DNA of 64,000 bases. Source: Phaeotremella fagi. Its lineage: Eukaryota > Basidiomycota > Tremellomycetes > Tremellales > Phaeotremellaceae. A program made the position numbers and the translations under genes. Where the stretch lies: NCBI GenBank assembly GCA_001599715.1, contig BCHU01000003.1, positions 1,488,001-1,552,000 of the forward strand, in the 5' to 3' direction. The notes under the pieces were generated by a model, which saw nothing but the letters and a program-made list of their open reading frames with translations, had not been told where the DNA came from and searched no databases. Shown piece by piece: positions 48,557 through 62,076 of this stretch. How positions within the stretch are numbered: position 1 is the first letter of the stretch; each line of letters begins with the position of its first letter.

Positions 48557-51500
48557 TCATTCCTCATACTAAGTATCATCGTCAGTAATCAAATCCTATA
48601 TCCACACTCACCTTCCTAAGATCCAAAGTCAAAGTTCTCGAACTGTTCTCCTCTTGTTCTCTGTAAACTCCAACAAGTCCATCGGCATGTTCGTACCTAC
48701 GTATACATTATAAGTTACACTCTTCAGTGCAATGCCCGTGTTCAACTTACAATGTACTCTTAAGTGAGATGATGAGGAATTGAACATCTTCTCCAGATTG
48801 GTTTCGAATGTATCGAGCTAATTTAGCTACATTCGTTGGATCCAATGCTGCGTCAACCTGACATATCATTGATTAGGTTTTGATTCATTCGGATGAGAAA
48901 AATAACCTACCTCATCAAGGACAAAGAACGGTGCTGGATGATAACTGATATGATATGAGTTGAGGTTTACCCTGGTTCACAACACCCAAAACTCACCTAT
49001 GGATAGCGAATAAAAGAGCCAAAGCTGCCATTGTCTTCTCACCACCAGATAATTGTTCAATCTCAGCAAATCTCTTTCCGGGAGGCATAGTGTTGTATTT
49101 AACACCACTGAGATAAGGTTCCTATCGCAGAAAGTTTAGTCATCACGATCGCCATCCACCACGATAGCACTTCACTCACATCGGCATCCTCTAAACTTAA
49201 GAAAGCGACACCACCTTGAGGGAAAGTTTTGTTTTTAGTCAACTCCTTATAGATCTTATCGATACATCCGGACATGTGACTGTAAGCTTTATTGAAAAGA
49301 TTGCATCTAATGGGGTTGAGTTTCAGTTTCAACAGTCAAAAAGAAAGGAGGACTAACCGTTTCTTCTTTAATTCTTGGAATTCATCCTTGGCACGTTTGG
49401 ATTCTTTTCTAGCCTCTTCAGCTTCAACCTCGGTATTATCAAGATCAGCCTGAACGTCGGCAAGACTAAATAGATGAATCAGGTTAGAAAATACCCTCAA
49501 ATTTCACGAATGGTTTGGACATACCGATCAACAGCTTTCATGTTAGGTGTAACACGTTCGATGTCGGCCTTCATCTTGGCTATTCGATCTTCGAATTCAC
49601 GACTAACTTCTTCACCGGAGTTCTATATCGTAAATCAGTTTCAAAGCTCCAGATCTCATTGGCACAGAAACTGACCTCTTTATCTTCGTCCTCCAAAGCT
49701 TCGAAATCAGGTTCAATACCGAAATCATCAGTCTGAGCCGCAGTCTGCGTATCCTCTTCCCCATCAATATCCATAGCCGTATCCTTAGTCTTTAAAGTCT
49801 AGTCAAACTATATCAGCGCACTAAACCCCAGCCAAAAAACGATGAAAACTAACCTCTTCAAGAGGAACTTTGTCTAAATTACCTCTAATCAACGGTAACT
49901 CGATTTCCTCCAAACGACATTTCCTGTAAATGGCATGACGATTCGAAGCCGACTTCTCAATCTCGTCGTTCCAACTAGCTATCTCTTTGAGAGCTCTATC
50001 AAGACTCTTTTGAGTTTTTCGTGAAGATTCACGAATCTCATCAACGATCTCGGTAGACGCGTTGTAAGCTTTGACAGCTTCTTCCAATCTAGATTCAAGT
50101 CTTTTGATCTCTTCAGCCATTTGTTCAATCTCCTCTTGAAGGGCCTTTTCAGCTGATTGATGAGTTTCAACAGCTTTTTCTGCCTTTTCAACAGTTGATT
50201 GAAGAGCTTGGAGACGTTCCCTAGTTGAAGCCAATTGGGCTTTCTCGAAGTCGATCCTAGCGCCAAGTTAGCATTTGAATGAGAGTACGGAAAACAACCC
50301 ACTGATGTCCAACTCTAGCATATTGAGCAGCGAAAGCTTCCATAGCTTCATTCTCTGCTTGAGCAACTTTCAATTGTCCCTCTTCGTATTCACGAATATC
50401 AGAAACTTTGATACGTTTGCAGAAAGTCGTGAAGATTTTATCATCAGCTTCGTTGACTGTCTCAGCGAGACCTGGGAGTTTCTCTTCAGCTGAGGTGGCA
50501 GCTTTACGACGCTAATCAATTGTCAGTAAGGATATTACAACAATATGCTTACCTTGTCAAGATCTGGTGTCAACTTTTTGATATCCGCATCAACATGTTT
50601 AAGTTCACCTCGTAGACCATTAAGACGTAAACGAGTTGCGTCCTACCGATTCATCAGCTACGCCGTTCAAGAAACCGTTCATCACTCACCAAATCGTCTT
50701 TAGCGATAGTCAATTCAGCATCCAAACGAGCAAGATTTTCAAGCCAAATCTCATCAGCTTTATCTTTAGGTTTAGATTTATTCAAATCTTGAAGTTGTTG
50801 AAGATAGTTCTCCTTGGTTCTTTGAAGAACTAGATGGGTGAGTGTTTATTCCACGTCGTGGCACTTACTTTGAACGTCTCCATCATTGAATTTACGACCA
50901 CCACTTTGACCTTGACCACCGGTCATCAAACCACTTCGGTGAATAACGTTTCCATCGAGTGTGACGGCTAAGAAAATAAAATCAGTAAACCACATAAATT
51001 TAACATGCAACCCACCCTTAACCTCCTGACCACGAACATAACGAACTTCACGAGCGATATCCATATTATCACAGATCATCGAACTACCACAAGCATGTTG
51101 CATAGCTCTTTCAACAGCTGGATCGTATTCGATACAATCAATAGCGAGTCTGGCTCCTTTAACAAAGTTTCTGAGTTTCTCGGGAACAGCGCTAACTTGA
51201 ATGGTATCGAGCGGAATAAAAGTTGCTTGACCAGCACGTTGATTTCTCATGTACTAAAAGATTACATCAGCGACAAGGTTGAAATAGGGACTTACTTCAA
51301 TACAATCAATGGCTACTTTCTCGTGTTCAACGACAACAGCATCGAGGTTACGTCCGAGAACAGTCATGACAGCAGAATCATATTTACTAGCTGTCGGTTT
51401 ACATAAATCGACGACTCGACCAAGAACACCTTTATGGTTAGAAGATCCAGACCAATGAACTTACCAGGGAAGACTCGCTTCAAACTTGATAGCGCTTCTT

Positions 51501-53481
51501 TGAGCTTGACTTCACGTTCAGACTCTCGACGATCAACACCAGCTTGAAGTAGTTTGTTATAAGTATCTTGCAACCTTTCGTTGATCTCGGTTTCTTTCAA
51601 ACTATCATCGTCAGCCAGGATTTTATAATATCACCTACCTGATGCGACGTTTCTCACTCTCAGCTTGATCAATTTGAGCCTTGATCTTCTCTCGCTCCTC
51701 AGAAATATCTCGAACTTTATTGGACATCTAATAATTAGCTCCGGTCGATCTCATCGAACCTACAGTTTCATCTCGTTCTTGAAGAGACTCGATTTCGCCA
51801 GTCAACTTGGATTTTTGTCGTTGAGCTTGCTGTATTTTATCCTCGATTGAAGCCAAAGCATCGCGAACAGTTTTCTGTTCTCGACGTAGGGATTCGAGTT
51901 GTTGACGTTCAGAAACAGCGGTTGCATTGGCTGACGCTCGCCTGGAAGCCATATCAGTATTTCCATCGCAACAACTTTTTCAACATACAGTTTACGATAT
52001 TCGTCCATATCAGCTTTTGAGAGAGATTTACCAGCTGCTTCAGCTTTTTTCCTTTGTCTCTCTAAAAGCAGATCAGCATCGTCATAATAAAGGTCCCAAT
52101 AACTTACCTCCAGCCTCTTGCATTCTCTTTTGAATCTCTTCCGCACCCTCCTCATAAGTTCTCAAAGTTTCAGCTTGTCGTTCTTCATCTTTCTTGACCC
52201 TCTCGATCAAAGCTTGAGCATTTTTAGCTTTTTTCTCAGAATGAGCGATTTGAGTCTCCAAAGCCACTAATTCGGGTTTCTACATTATCAGAATGATTCT
52301 CAATTTTGAACATACCTTATCATCTAAAGCTTTTTCTGCCTTTTTAACTGAACTCTCTCGCTTTCTAACAGTTAATTGAGCTTTAGCTTGATCTTTCTTG
52401 GCTTCCTTGAGTTTCCCGTCGTTTTCGTTCTAGAACAAGGATTAGCTTATTTGTCTTATGAGCAGAAAAGCATTACTTACGACAGCATCACGAAGGTCGC
52501 TCAATTTGTCGTTAGCTTCCTCGACAGATTTGGTAGATTCGTTGATCTCGTTAGTGATGTGGTATAGTTTCCAAAGAAGATGACGTTGAATGAGGGCATC
52601 CTATTCCAGATCAGCATCTAGCTTCCGATTGATAATTCAAGCAATTCACCTTCTCCTCGTTCAACCTCTCCCATTGTCTAACCTCATCACGTTGTTCTTT
52701 GAAATGTTTAACCTCGGTCAACATACTTCTCTTCTTGGCGTAATTAGAAGTAGAAGCTTCTGTAGCCTTTTCTTGAGCGGCCTTAGCAGCATTGTAAGCT
52801 GGAGCCAAGTCAAGAGAGCTTCATTACTGAGTCAGCTATTCACTTCGAAGATTGTGCAGCTGTAACCCACCCGCTGATTTGATCAATAAGTTTGGCGAGA
52901 GCTTTACTATCTTGGCTGGCGACTCCTTCGACGTCACCTTGGAAAACGAGGAAGTTCTTAGCTTTGACGAGAATGTTGAATTTCTCTAGTTGTTGATTGT
53001 AAGATGTCCACGGGACAGCTCTCGAGTTGAGATAATAAGTTGAAGTGCCGTTCATTGCAATACTAACCAAAACGTCAGTTAACGAAAGGCCTTTCCCTGT
53101 CAAGTCTCTAACTGACCTTCTCTTAAATTTCCATTCCTTACCATCAGAATCTTCATAAACAGCCATAACCCAAGCAGTCCTAGCATCAACCCCATCTTCA
53201 CCAACAGTTTCTTGAGTCTCAACCTCGATCCCATCAACGTCCATCCCCATCTCTTCCAAACCCTCAAGAGCTTTCCTACCTCTATAAACCAAATCTTTCA
53301 ATTGGGTACTTCTCAGTTGAGCTGATTTAACACCTAAAACGAAAGAGATGGCGTCCATCAGATTTGATTTCCCAGAACCGTTGGGTCCGATGATACAGGT
53401 GAACGGTGCATCTCCGAATGAAATTATTTGATTACCTCGATAGGATTTGAAGTTGTATAACTCCAATCTAGAGAGAGGCAT
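48557..53481 (-). CDS. SMC1: Smc1, cohesin ATPase subunit
   Basis: Core ATPase of the cohesin ring, needed for sister-chromatid cohesion and chromosome looping, in the nucleus. The start at 53481 gives [20 protein letters not shown] with Walker [10 protein letters not shown] at residues 32-40, and [10 protein letters not shown] of Smc1. The hinge is at 50890-51300: [12 protein letters not shown], then the glycine-rich [16 protein letters not shown]. Long coiled coils lie on both sides, rich in E, K and Q. The C-terminal head has the ABC signature EQLSGGEK near 49060 and Walker [20 protein letters not shown], ending LDLRKYEE with the stop at 48557. About seventeen introns. No damage seen. Confidence 0.96.
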
Positions 53482-53720
53482 TTTGGTAAGTTCTTACTCT
53501 TAAAATTGAAGATTGATGTTATGGAGAAGAAGAATAACAAATCATCAACAATCAACTTTCAGTCCGTCCAGTCAACTTGTGAACCGCGTCGCGTGGTTTA
53601 AATGATTTCAACAGGTGGTTGGTTGACTGGACGCGTCGTGCCTTAAATTTAGCTGTGATTTATGGCGAGTGGCAAAGAGGCAGCAGCAACAACGACGCAA
53701 GTACAAGCACAATTACATCC
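53482..53720. promoter_or_regulatory. SMC1 promoter
   Basis: Upstream of the SMC1 ATG; contains ACGCGTCG/CGCGTCG motifs near 53588 and 53632, of the MluI-box type (ACGCGT) that in yeasts binds MBF for G1/S transcription of replication and cohesion genes. This is a fit by motif only. Confidence 0.5.
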
Positions 53721-54087
53721 TCATCCACCCAGTAAAGATAATTCCCTGGTAAGTACTAAACTATGAGCAGCAATCTCAAGTTCAATAACCAATTCATCTT
53801 CAATCCCAATATCATCTGCAGTTAATATAAATTATTGCAACACATTGACAGTCGTACGTTAGAAATAACCTACCTGAAGGTGTAGAAGGTGGAGCTTCCA
53901 CTCCATTGACGACGGTTTCGATATCAGCTCCAGGAGAAGTAGTTTCACTCAATGGAGAAATTGGATGGGAAGATTCTACAGACGATAGTGGAGTCATCTG
54001 AAGAGGACTTTCTGATTGTGTGATTATTGATAGTTCTGATGTTCGGGTGGTGTTGGTATTGATGCTATTAGTTCGATCAGAACTCAT
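53721..54087 (-). CDS. Small unknown protein, two exons
   Basis: ATG at 54087 (MSSDRTNSINTNTTRT) and two exons (54087-53874 and 53815-53721) give 102 residues in frame; donor GTAGGT, acceptor CTGCAG and a CTAAC branch point. The first 70 residues are Ser/Thr/Pro-rich and probably disordered. The C-terminal 30 form a helical stretch (DDIGIEDELVIELEIAAHS, then LVLTRELSLLGG). No family recognised. A short ATG frame on the opposite strand (53662-53766) overlaps exon 2 but is weaker. The stop lies about 240 bp upstream of SMC1. Confidence 0.5.
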
Positions 54088-54324
54088 TGTGAGGTTAAGA
54101 GTAGAATGCAAACTTCAGAATTGATGGTGATAACTAGAAATTCCTGGCCTTCATGCAGAAAGGGTGAAACCTCTTTCACTGTTTGTCCACCCTTTGTTCA
54201 TACGCCGTGGTCAACAAAAAAGGTTATCGAGCCTTCTTAAGTCATTCAGCTCAAAAGCAGAAAAACTGTTCACCAGAGTGATCCAATTCCACTCATTGAG
54301 ATGAATTCATATCAAATCCCTCCC

Positions 54325-57300
54325 TCATTTCCCACCCCCAGCCAAAAGTTTCGACAACATCTCCTCCATCCTCAATTGACTTTCCTTCAAACCCCTCAAT
54401 TCCTCTTGCACCCTCTCCACCTCCTCTCCTCCAATAAAAACTTTCCCCTTCCCCAAAGTCCCAGTCTTGAGTATAGCCGAAGGTTTACCGAACAGTTTCG
54501 CCAGTGGTGAATCTGTCAATTGGATTTGTTTTGATGGTGCCGGTGGGGTGGTTGGGATTTGTAGATCTTTTTGATTGATGGATGAGATTTTCGGTGGGGT
54601 TTTAGTTCCGTTTGTTGGTTTGAGGGTTGACAGTGGAGGTGGACCAGCTTCGAACACTGAAGCTATCAGATTTTCAGATCCCCCGCCAAGGAATGAGCTT
54701 CATCATTGTCAGCTCAAACATGTAAATTTGTGTCTTGAGATCAGACTCACTCAAACATCCTTGGTCGATGGATACTGTCCATAACTCTATCTATCGTTGA
54801 CGATTTCAAAAGGATATTCCGTTGATTTTGATGATAACACCAACGTTCGTAAGCCGATATAGTAATCAATATAGGGAAACTCTGAAGCAGCCATCAGCTC
54901 ATTCTACAAGTCAAACTTACGGTAAGGCGAATACTAAACACGTTGATTCGATGTAGTGTCCTAGGAGAGCAGACCCAGCTTAACGGTAATAGGATGGTTA
55001 AAGCTAGTAAATTGATCGGAGGGAGATAGGAGAACAACGCGTCTGATTTGACACCTTCGACGGTGTTCACAGCCCGTTGGAATAGATGCTATACAAACAG
55101 ATAAGCGATCGTTCTTTTTTTGGCTTACGTACCTCTTCTTGGGCGTTGGCGTTAATTTCTGCGAATTTGTTCGACAGGATAGAGATTAAAATAGTTATCA
55201 AAAGTACATTACTCAAGGCCCTGCATTCAGGAAGTCAGAAGAGATCTAAGATGATTGGTATGACCTACGCATATGAGATCAACACAATAGGTCCGAAAAC
55301 TGGATGAAAGGATTCAGACGACGAGAAACCTAGTATTCGTGTTAACGGATGAAGAGTTGTTAAGAATAATCACTTACCCAGATACGAAGATCCGAACTAG
55401 AAGCGAGATTTCGTTAACGGGGAAGATGTAGGTTGAGATCAAACTGCTTACCCAAATTTGACTAAACGAAATGAGTCGGTTGAATCATCTGACAATTTCA
55501 AATAGACTCACAGCATTAACCAAACGATCTGTTTCACCGTCCAAGTACCTCTACCAAGAGTCCACAAGCAAAAGCATATGCCGCTAAAAGCGACAACTGA
55601 AAGAGTTGTCAATACCAAAAAGAAAAAAATCGGACATACTAGTCAAACCCATAAACCCAACGAATTGAGCAATCATCGCTCGAAGCTAGTTGATCATCAG
55701 TGCTCTGACTCATTGACGTCTAGAGACGACCTACCGCCAAGATCACCGTGTTATCTTTAATCAAGAAGAAGACTAATCTCGGGAACAGAATACAAGCTGC
55801 ACAAGCTAGAATGTCGAATGCCAAGTCGGAGGTATCGACTGAGTGGGTTGCCAGTGCGAAGATTCTTAATGTGATGTATAACATGAAAACGAAGATCTAT
55901 GAGTTTAGTATAGATGTTCATTAGATATTGGACTTACAAAGGCCATGTCAAATGCGTTCCATGCCTTGGAAAATTAATTGATGTCATATGTACCGTTATC
56001 GATTGACTTACATTAGCAGCATATACTATTGGAATGGTCAGACATCATTAAGCTAAGGAAGAAGACTTGGGACAGACTTACCAGTCCATCCATGTTCTTT
56101 CGAAGCTGCAAATTCATCCAGCGTGAAACCAAAAGTAAAAATGATGAAAATGAACTCTATCACGTTAATGGAAGTAAGATCACGATCTTAGCTACGTCAG
56201 CGTCTCCCGATTCCCGATAAACACAATACTCCAAAAACCTACAAGACAAAGTGGTCACAAAAAGACCAAGTAGAATCGCGAAATTCAAAAAATCCAAATA
56301 CTTTCTCCAACGAGGAACACGAAGTCTCTGATGATCCAACCAACCAGCCTGAAACGGATTATACACGTAAACTTCAGCCAAATCCTCCTCAATCTTCAAG
56401 CTCGACGATTCGTGATCGCTAAAATCTGAGGTTGACGGTACAGACGGACGTGTTATTGTTGAATGTGAATTTCTGCGTCTGGCTCTAGTCCTTTCTGAAA
56501 CGTATGAATCTGAGATGAGCGATCTTGAGGATGTTGTTGAATAGATTAATTGACCGGAATAGATTTGACCGATTAGATGTTGGATTAAGGGGAGTGAGAT
56601 GAAATGTTTTGCTGAGGAGATGATAGCTAGCTGAAGTATGGTTGTTTTCAGAGAGGGGTCTTCAATTCAAGACGAAAACATACCTCTAACGCACTTCCTC
56701 TCATAACTTCAACATCACTTCTTTCGGGTCCCATGCTTGCCCAAACGGACTCAGGCGCACCACTGAAAGCACACCAACCTTTAACCAACTCCCCCACGAG
56801 TTCAACTTCGTCGTTTGGATCTGGAAATGTGCGAAGTATTTTCACTGACAAATTCAGCACTTTGACTGCCACTTCATCCTCTATGACCTACTAGCTAGCA
56901 ATTCACAGAACGCAGCTCTGGTCGTTTGTAAAGGTGAATAACTCATATCAGCAGCTGACAGATTGATGAATTGAATCCTATTCTTGATCAGAATTGAAGA
57001 TTCTCTCTGGGTGGACCTACCGATTAGCCATTAAAGCGAATAAAATTCCGCCCATACTGACACCATCAACCCCCGTTCCTCTACCTTTCGAAGCAGAGCT
57101 TAAACCCTGTTCACCACCATCAGAAACATTAGGAACTGAGAGATGACTACCATCTTCATCTCCCGATTTGATGATCGCGGAATACTGTTCGACAATAGGT
57201 CGTACCAGAGTATAATTTATTGGAGGTGAATTTAGTTGATCCCATGAGAGAGCTGAATCGATCGCTTGAGTGATTGTTTGATGGAGTGTATGGATGAGGT

Positions 57301-57359
57301 TGAATACGTTTGGGACTGGTTGGGTGATAGTCGTAGTGTCCTGTGATGTTGAAGCCATT
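54325..57359 (-). CDS. YVC1: Yvc1-type vacuolar TRP calcium channel
   Basis: Calcium-release channel in the vacuole membrane, opened by stretch or calcium (TRPY family). The start at 57359 gives MASTSQDTTTITQPVPNVFN; the family-typical N-terminus YTLVRPIVEQYSAI is at about 57200. A soluble helical region and a serine-rich loop (ERTRARRRNSHST) follow, then several membrane helices: LDFLNFAILLGLFVTTLSC near 56280, others through 55400-55950, and a pore region near 55270-55340 (SFHPVFGPIVLISYA). After that comes LSNVLLITILISILSNKFAEI, the S6-like helix. The C-terminal tail is proline-rich, with a coiled coil EEVERVQEELRGLKESQLR, stopping at 54325. About sixteen introns; roughly 740 residues. Nothing broken is seen. 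Confidence 0.85.
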
Positions 57360-57713
57360 TTGTGACGATGGTAGATGATTGTCAAGGATAATGTATCCAA
57401 CGTTGACCTCTTCAAATGAATTTTGGAATTACCCCGCAGTTGAAAGTTGAAAGTCAATCGTCACTCAGGGTGTTAAGTTAACATCTATGATTGTCTCTAA
57501 TCACATTCTGTGCATTCACATTGTAGATTCATATTCACATCATAGCATAGTTGTACTTACACTCCATTCAAGAGATACATCATATCTGGTGCATGAACTG
57601 GTGGTGAAGAAACGTTCTACCCCAATAAATCAACACCCCAATCTGAAACGTCTATCTAACGGGCGCTGGCACCAACACGGACACCCACAACTCACCACAG
57701 CTCACACTCAAAA
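57360..57713. promoter_or_regulatory. Divergent promoter, Yvc1 / Ark1-type kinase
   Basis: The 354 bp separate the two divergent start codons. AT-rich, with CACAACTCACCACAGCTCAC-type C/A-rich leader sequence before 57713. No gene is seen. Confidence 0.5.
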
Positions 57714-60700
57714 ATGTATCAATCAAGTTATCAATCCCCACAGCAACAACCATACACTTCACCTCCACCAACTGGATATCGTGCATCACCTATACCTCTA
57801 CCACCTAATCAACCTTATTCACAATCCTTCTCACCCCCACCGATAGGAAGTGGGACAGGTGGAAGTGGAGGATTCTCCCCAATGCCAACTAATCAAGCTC
57901 AAGCTCAAGCTCAACAGCAACGATATCAACAATTCCAAAATCCACAATATCGATCTTCGAATTCTGGCCAAAATCCTGGTGGTGGAAGTAGATATGCTTC
58001 ACCTGCTCCTTATCCTAATGGTGGCTATCAACCACAGCAGCAGCAGCAACAACAACAGCAACCGCAACCACGACATAAGGGTACATTACCCCCCGGTCAG
58101 ATAATCAGAGTTGGTGATCAAGCTGTCAAGATTGAAAGATACTTATCCGAAGGTGGTTATGCTCATGTCTATCTCACCAGTTCTGAGAAACCAATTTATC
58201 CACCTAGAAAATCTGATAAGACCAGTGGTAGATGGGGAGAACAGGGTTATACAGAACATTGTTTGAAAAGGATAGCGTTTGAAGATGAAAACGTTTGGAG
58301 GGAAGTGAATAAAGAGATTGAGGTCATGGTGAGTTTTACTCATCAACACCAGGACTAGTAAATAACGGTATTCTATAGAAATCTTTACCCACTTCACCTC
58401 ATTTGACTACATATCTGGCTTCTGCCCATTCCAGATTACCAACAGGAGGGTACGAGGTCTATATTCTGATGGAGTTCTGTGCTGGTAAGTCATACTTTTC
58501 GACAGTGGTCAAGTGAATCTAACTGTCTTAGGTGGTGGTATCATTGATCTTTTAAATAAACGTCTACGTGATCGATTACAAGAAATTGAAATTCTAAACA
58601 TCTTCACAGATGTATGCGAGGTAAGTCAAAACCCACCACATGAATTAGTCACAGCTAAGCTCCATCCAGGCAGTAGCAGTGATGCATGCTCTACCTCAAC
58701 CCCTACTTCATCGAGATCTCAAGGTAAATGATTTATGACCAGAAAGTGATCAAACTAACAAGAACAGATCGAAAACATCCTCTCGGCTCCTATACCCTCA
58801 CCACCAACTGCATTAAGACCAATGCCATTAATATTCAAACTTTGTGATTTTGGATCGACCACTTTTCCAGCTACTCATCCACCAACTTCTAAAGCTGAAG
58901 TAGCTGCTCTAGCTATGGATCTAAATCGACATACGACTTTACAATACAGAAGTCCAGAGATGGTGGAGCCATTGCTAGGGTGGGCTGTGGGTTTACCCAG
59001 TGGTGAGTAGTTGTTCCACTTAATCCTAACCGTCCACTGACCGTTCTAGACGTATGGGCTTTGGGAGTGTTATTGTACAAGCTTTGTTATTACACCACTC
59101 CTTTCGAGGAACACGGGACACTGGCAATCGTGAATGCTAAATACACGTTTCCACAGTATCCGGTATACTCTCCCAGGATACAACATCTGATAGGTGAGTT
59201 TTGGTATTTCGTATTTTCCTCCCACTGACACGTTTTAGCATCTTTACTGGTAGAACAACCTTTGAGAAGACCTTCAGTGTTTGAGGTTCTAAAGGTTGCT
59301 CATGAGATGAGTGGAACCAAACCAGAAGTAGATTACGTGAGTCAAGCTTCTGGTGTCACAAAATCTATACTCATTTCCTCCTCATACAGCCCAGCCCCAG
59401 TCGTTCATTCCCCGCTCCCCAAACTCAACAAAACAAACCACTCCCTTCGTCGAAATCTGACAACTTGCTCGATTTTACTTCCTCTTCTCCTCCGGAAGCC
59501 ACATCGGTTCCCAGTCTTGTCCCATCTATCCAACCACAGAGACGCGGTCGACCAACTCGCGAACCAAGTCGTAATCAAGTTTCTCCTCAGAAAGTCGCCT
59601 CAGTACCCAAACCAGCTGTTGCGCCTGTGGAGATACCCAAACCTATCACCAAATTACAAGTCACCGGCGAAAAAGAGGTCAAGAAACCAACCACAATCTC
59701 GTCTCCTGTTGACGCTTTCGGTCTACCGATTACTTCTACTGCGTCATCAAAGAATGAAGGGTTTGGCGATTCGTTTGCAGCATCCAAACCGAGCGTGTCC
59801 TCAGGAGGGTCAAGTTTTGGGACAACCCTTGGACGGCCCAGTCACGGTTGGGGTGTTAAACCTGGTCTTCCGAACAACGCTCAGAATCCCGTGAGACCCT
59901 CGAATGGTCTCAGACGTTCTTCTACAACAACCTCGTTTGGTAACAATTTTGCTCCTAAACAATCTACGTCACCTGCACCTGCCTCTACGATTAATACCAG
60001 AAAATCACCAGATCCATCATCGTCGATACCAGATGGTGAGACTAGTTTCGAAATGCGGTTCCCATCGATCGAAGCGTTGTCCTCGGGAGATGTATCAAGT
60101 CCACAGGTTGAATCTCCTCCATCTTTATCTCGACGAACGACAGAACAACAAAGTCTGCTGTCTCCAACTTCTCGACCAGGTATCGCAACTAAACCTTCAT
60201 TCCCTATGCGAAATCTTACGGGAGGTGACAAGGAAGCAAATCCTGCTCATCAATCTACAGTCCCGTCCACGTCAGGTGCACCACTACCAAGATCTACACA
60301 AGTTACAGGAACGGCTTTCAAAACCGTCGCAGAGGATACGAAGTCACCTTCAATCAACTCTAAATCTGAATATTTCGATCAAACTCGAACGAGTGCTGGG
60401 ACTACTTCCCCTCATCCAGCTGTCTCACCTTCGGTCGCACCTGTTAATCAGGATCTGATGAGTGGGGAGGAATCTTCGCATTTACAGATGCCGGCCCTGC
60501 GGCCTACATTATCCACATCTCCTTCGTCATCTGGAGCGAGATTTGGTATTTCAAACTCTCAACCTTCCGTCGCTGCTAAACCATCTAATAACATCTCTCC
60601 AGTCACGGCTCCCAAACCAAGCTCAAATATCAATTCAGATCAATGGTCACCGTTAGAAAGAATGCGCTTGGCAACGTCACCTAAAGAGAAAGAGACGGAG

Positions 60701-61468
60701 TCTAGTGGTGGAGAGGATGAGCCTGAAGAACCATCAAGTCGATACGGTAGTTCCAGGTTCAATAGCCTAGCCAGACAACCAGTGTCGTCCACGACTAACT
60801 CGATGTCACCTCCTCAATCGGCGGGTTCCCAGTCTAAAACTATGGGGAATCGTTTCGGTGGTACGGCGCGTACCCGACCTCAATCTATGTATATCCCAAC
60901 AACTGTTGACACGACCTTACAACCACCTACATCTGCGAACAGGACTTCATCTGTATCACCCAGTGTATCTCCGGAACGTCGACCTTCGTTACATTCTCGA
61001 AGAAGTTCCGTAACGGACATGGTCAGTCAATTTGAATCTCTCAATTCTCCACAACAAGTAACGGCGTCGAACGGATCTCGTTCCCCTGAGAAGAACGCTC
61101 GAGCAACTACAACTGCTAAACCGACCGTTGCCGCTAAACCCAATACATTAAGGAAAACATCAGTAGATGTCGGATCCAATAAGACGACGACCACACCAAC
61201 TAGCGCTGGTTTCCCTCGATCTCAAGAAGGAGGTCTTCGTAGATCCTCATCCACGAGACCTGCTGTTACCACTAAACCGAAACCAATCATCCCGACTTCA
61301 CCTGTGATCGATTCTCCCATTTCACCAGATTCCAACTCTTTGGCTTCGGGAAAGAGTTCACCGGAGAAACAACAACCTGTTAACTTACTTATTCAACGTT
61401 GGAACCAGGGTGAAGTTGGGGCGAAACCTAAAGTCAAACCTCCGGTTGCTAAAAAGACTTTCATCTAG
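57714..61468 (+). CDS. Ark1/Prk1/AAK1-family serine/threonine kinase
   Basis: Kinase of the NAK family that regulates endocytic coat and actin-patch proteins. The start at 57714 gives [21 protein letters not shown] disordered Q/P-rich N-terminus with a polyglutamine tract (58033-58068) precedes the kinase domain: [13 protein letters not shown] (glycine loop), CLKRIAFED (catalytic lysine), LHRDLKIENIL with the HRD split by an intron near 58630, CDFGSTT (DFG), and [11 protein letters not shown] (activation segment), then [14 protein letters not shown]. The remaining 670 residues (59465-61468) are Ser/Thr/Pro-rich, disordered, and end [20 protein letters not shown]. About seven exons. The kinase residues are all present. 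The tail is where Ark1/Prk1 proteins recruit SH3 partners (PxxP here is abundant). Confidence 0.92.
58033..58068 (+). repeat. CAG/CAA repeat encoding polyglutamine
   Basis: About nine consecutive glutamine codons, mixed CAG and CAA, in the N-terminal disordered part of the kinase. Confidence 0.85.
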
Positions 61469-62076
61469 GTTTTGGTTTTGGACCAGGTACTCTACAGGAC
61501 GTAGAGTATTTGTTAGATTCGTGAGATGATGGATAACACATTTATGGTAATGATCTTAATGCATGGTCGGGTAACGTGGATATACAGGCTCCCTTCGTGC
61601 TGCTTGACTTGATGGGAACCATAATCGGACCTTACTGTACTCACTTCATCTACTGACTTCGACAGGTTTCCATAACATTCGCTAACGTTCCAGCCTTCGA
61701 TCAAAGTCAAACCCCGAAACAAATTTGATCTCAAAGGCTAACTCCCTTTGATTCCAGAAAGTGTCATTGACCGGTTTACCTTGGTAATATCCTTTGTCAA
61801 AGATGAGACGATTTCTTCCCTTCATAAACGGGGTCTTCCAGGAGCTAAGGGTTTTTGAATAAACGATTTTCTTTTTGTCTCCCCTCTCAGATATATATGA
61901 AAGAAAGCCTTCGTCTTGTCTTGGTTTCAATTTATCACTACAGCTAGTCTGATTAATCGATCTCTCCTACACTTATTTTATAGAACATCATTTACATTTT
62001 GCTATCAAGTAAGTCCAAACTTGAGTAACCCTATGCTGACTGTTTGTTAGATTACTGAACCGCCTTGTTATACGTC
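61469..62076. other. Intergenic: kinase 3' flank, leader of the lysine-rich gene
   Basis: The gap contains a probable 5'-leader intron of the next gene at 62009-62050 (GTAAGT donor, CTGAC branch, TTAG acceptor). A minus-strand open frame at 61682-61930 starts with TTG, not ATG, and is not counted as a gene. Confidence 0.5.
62009..62050 (+). other. Probable 5'-leader intron
   Basis: GTAAGTCC donor, GCTGACTG branch site and TTGTTAG acceptor, 42 nt, 26 nt before the ATG at 62077. It has the composition of the coding introns in this window. Confidence 0.6.

Noticed and set aside
53662..53766. Plus-strand frame MASGKEAAATTTQVQAQ
   Set aside because: Only 34 codons and ends in a donor-like site; the minus-strand two-exon reading is better supported.
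61682..61930. Minus-strand 82-codon frame after the kinase gene
   Set aside because: Starts at TTG and lies within the 3' flank/leader region; no family features.
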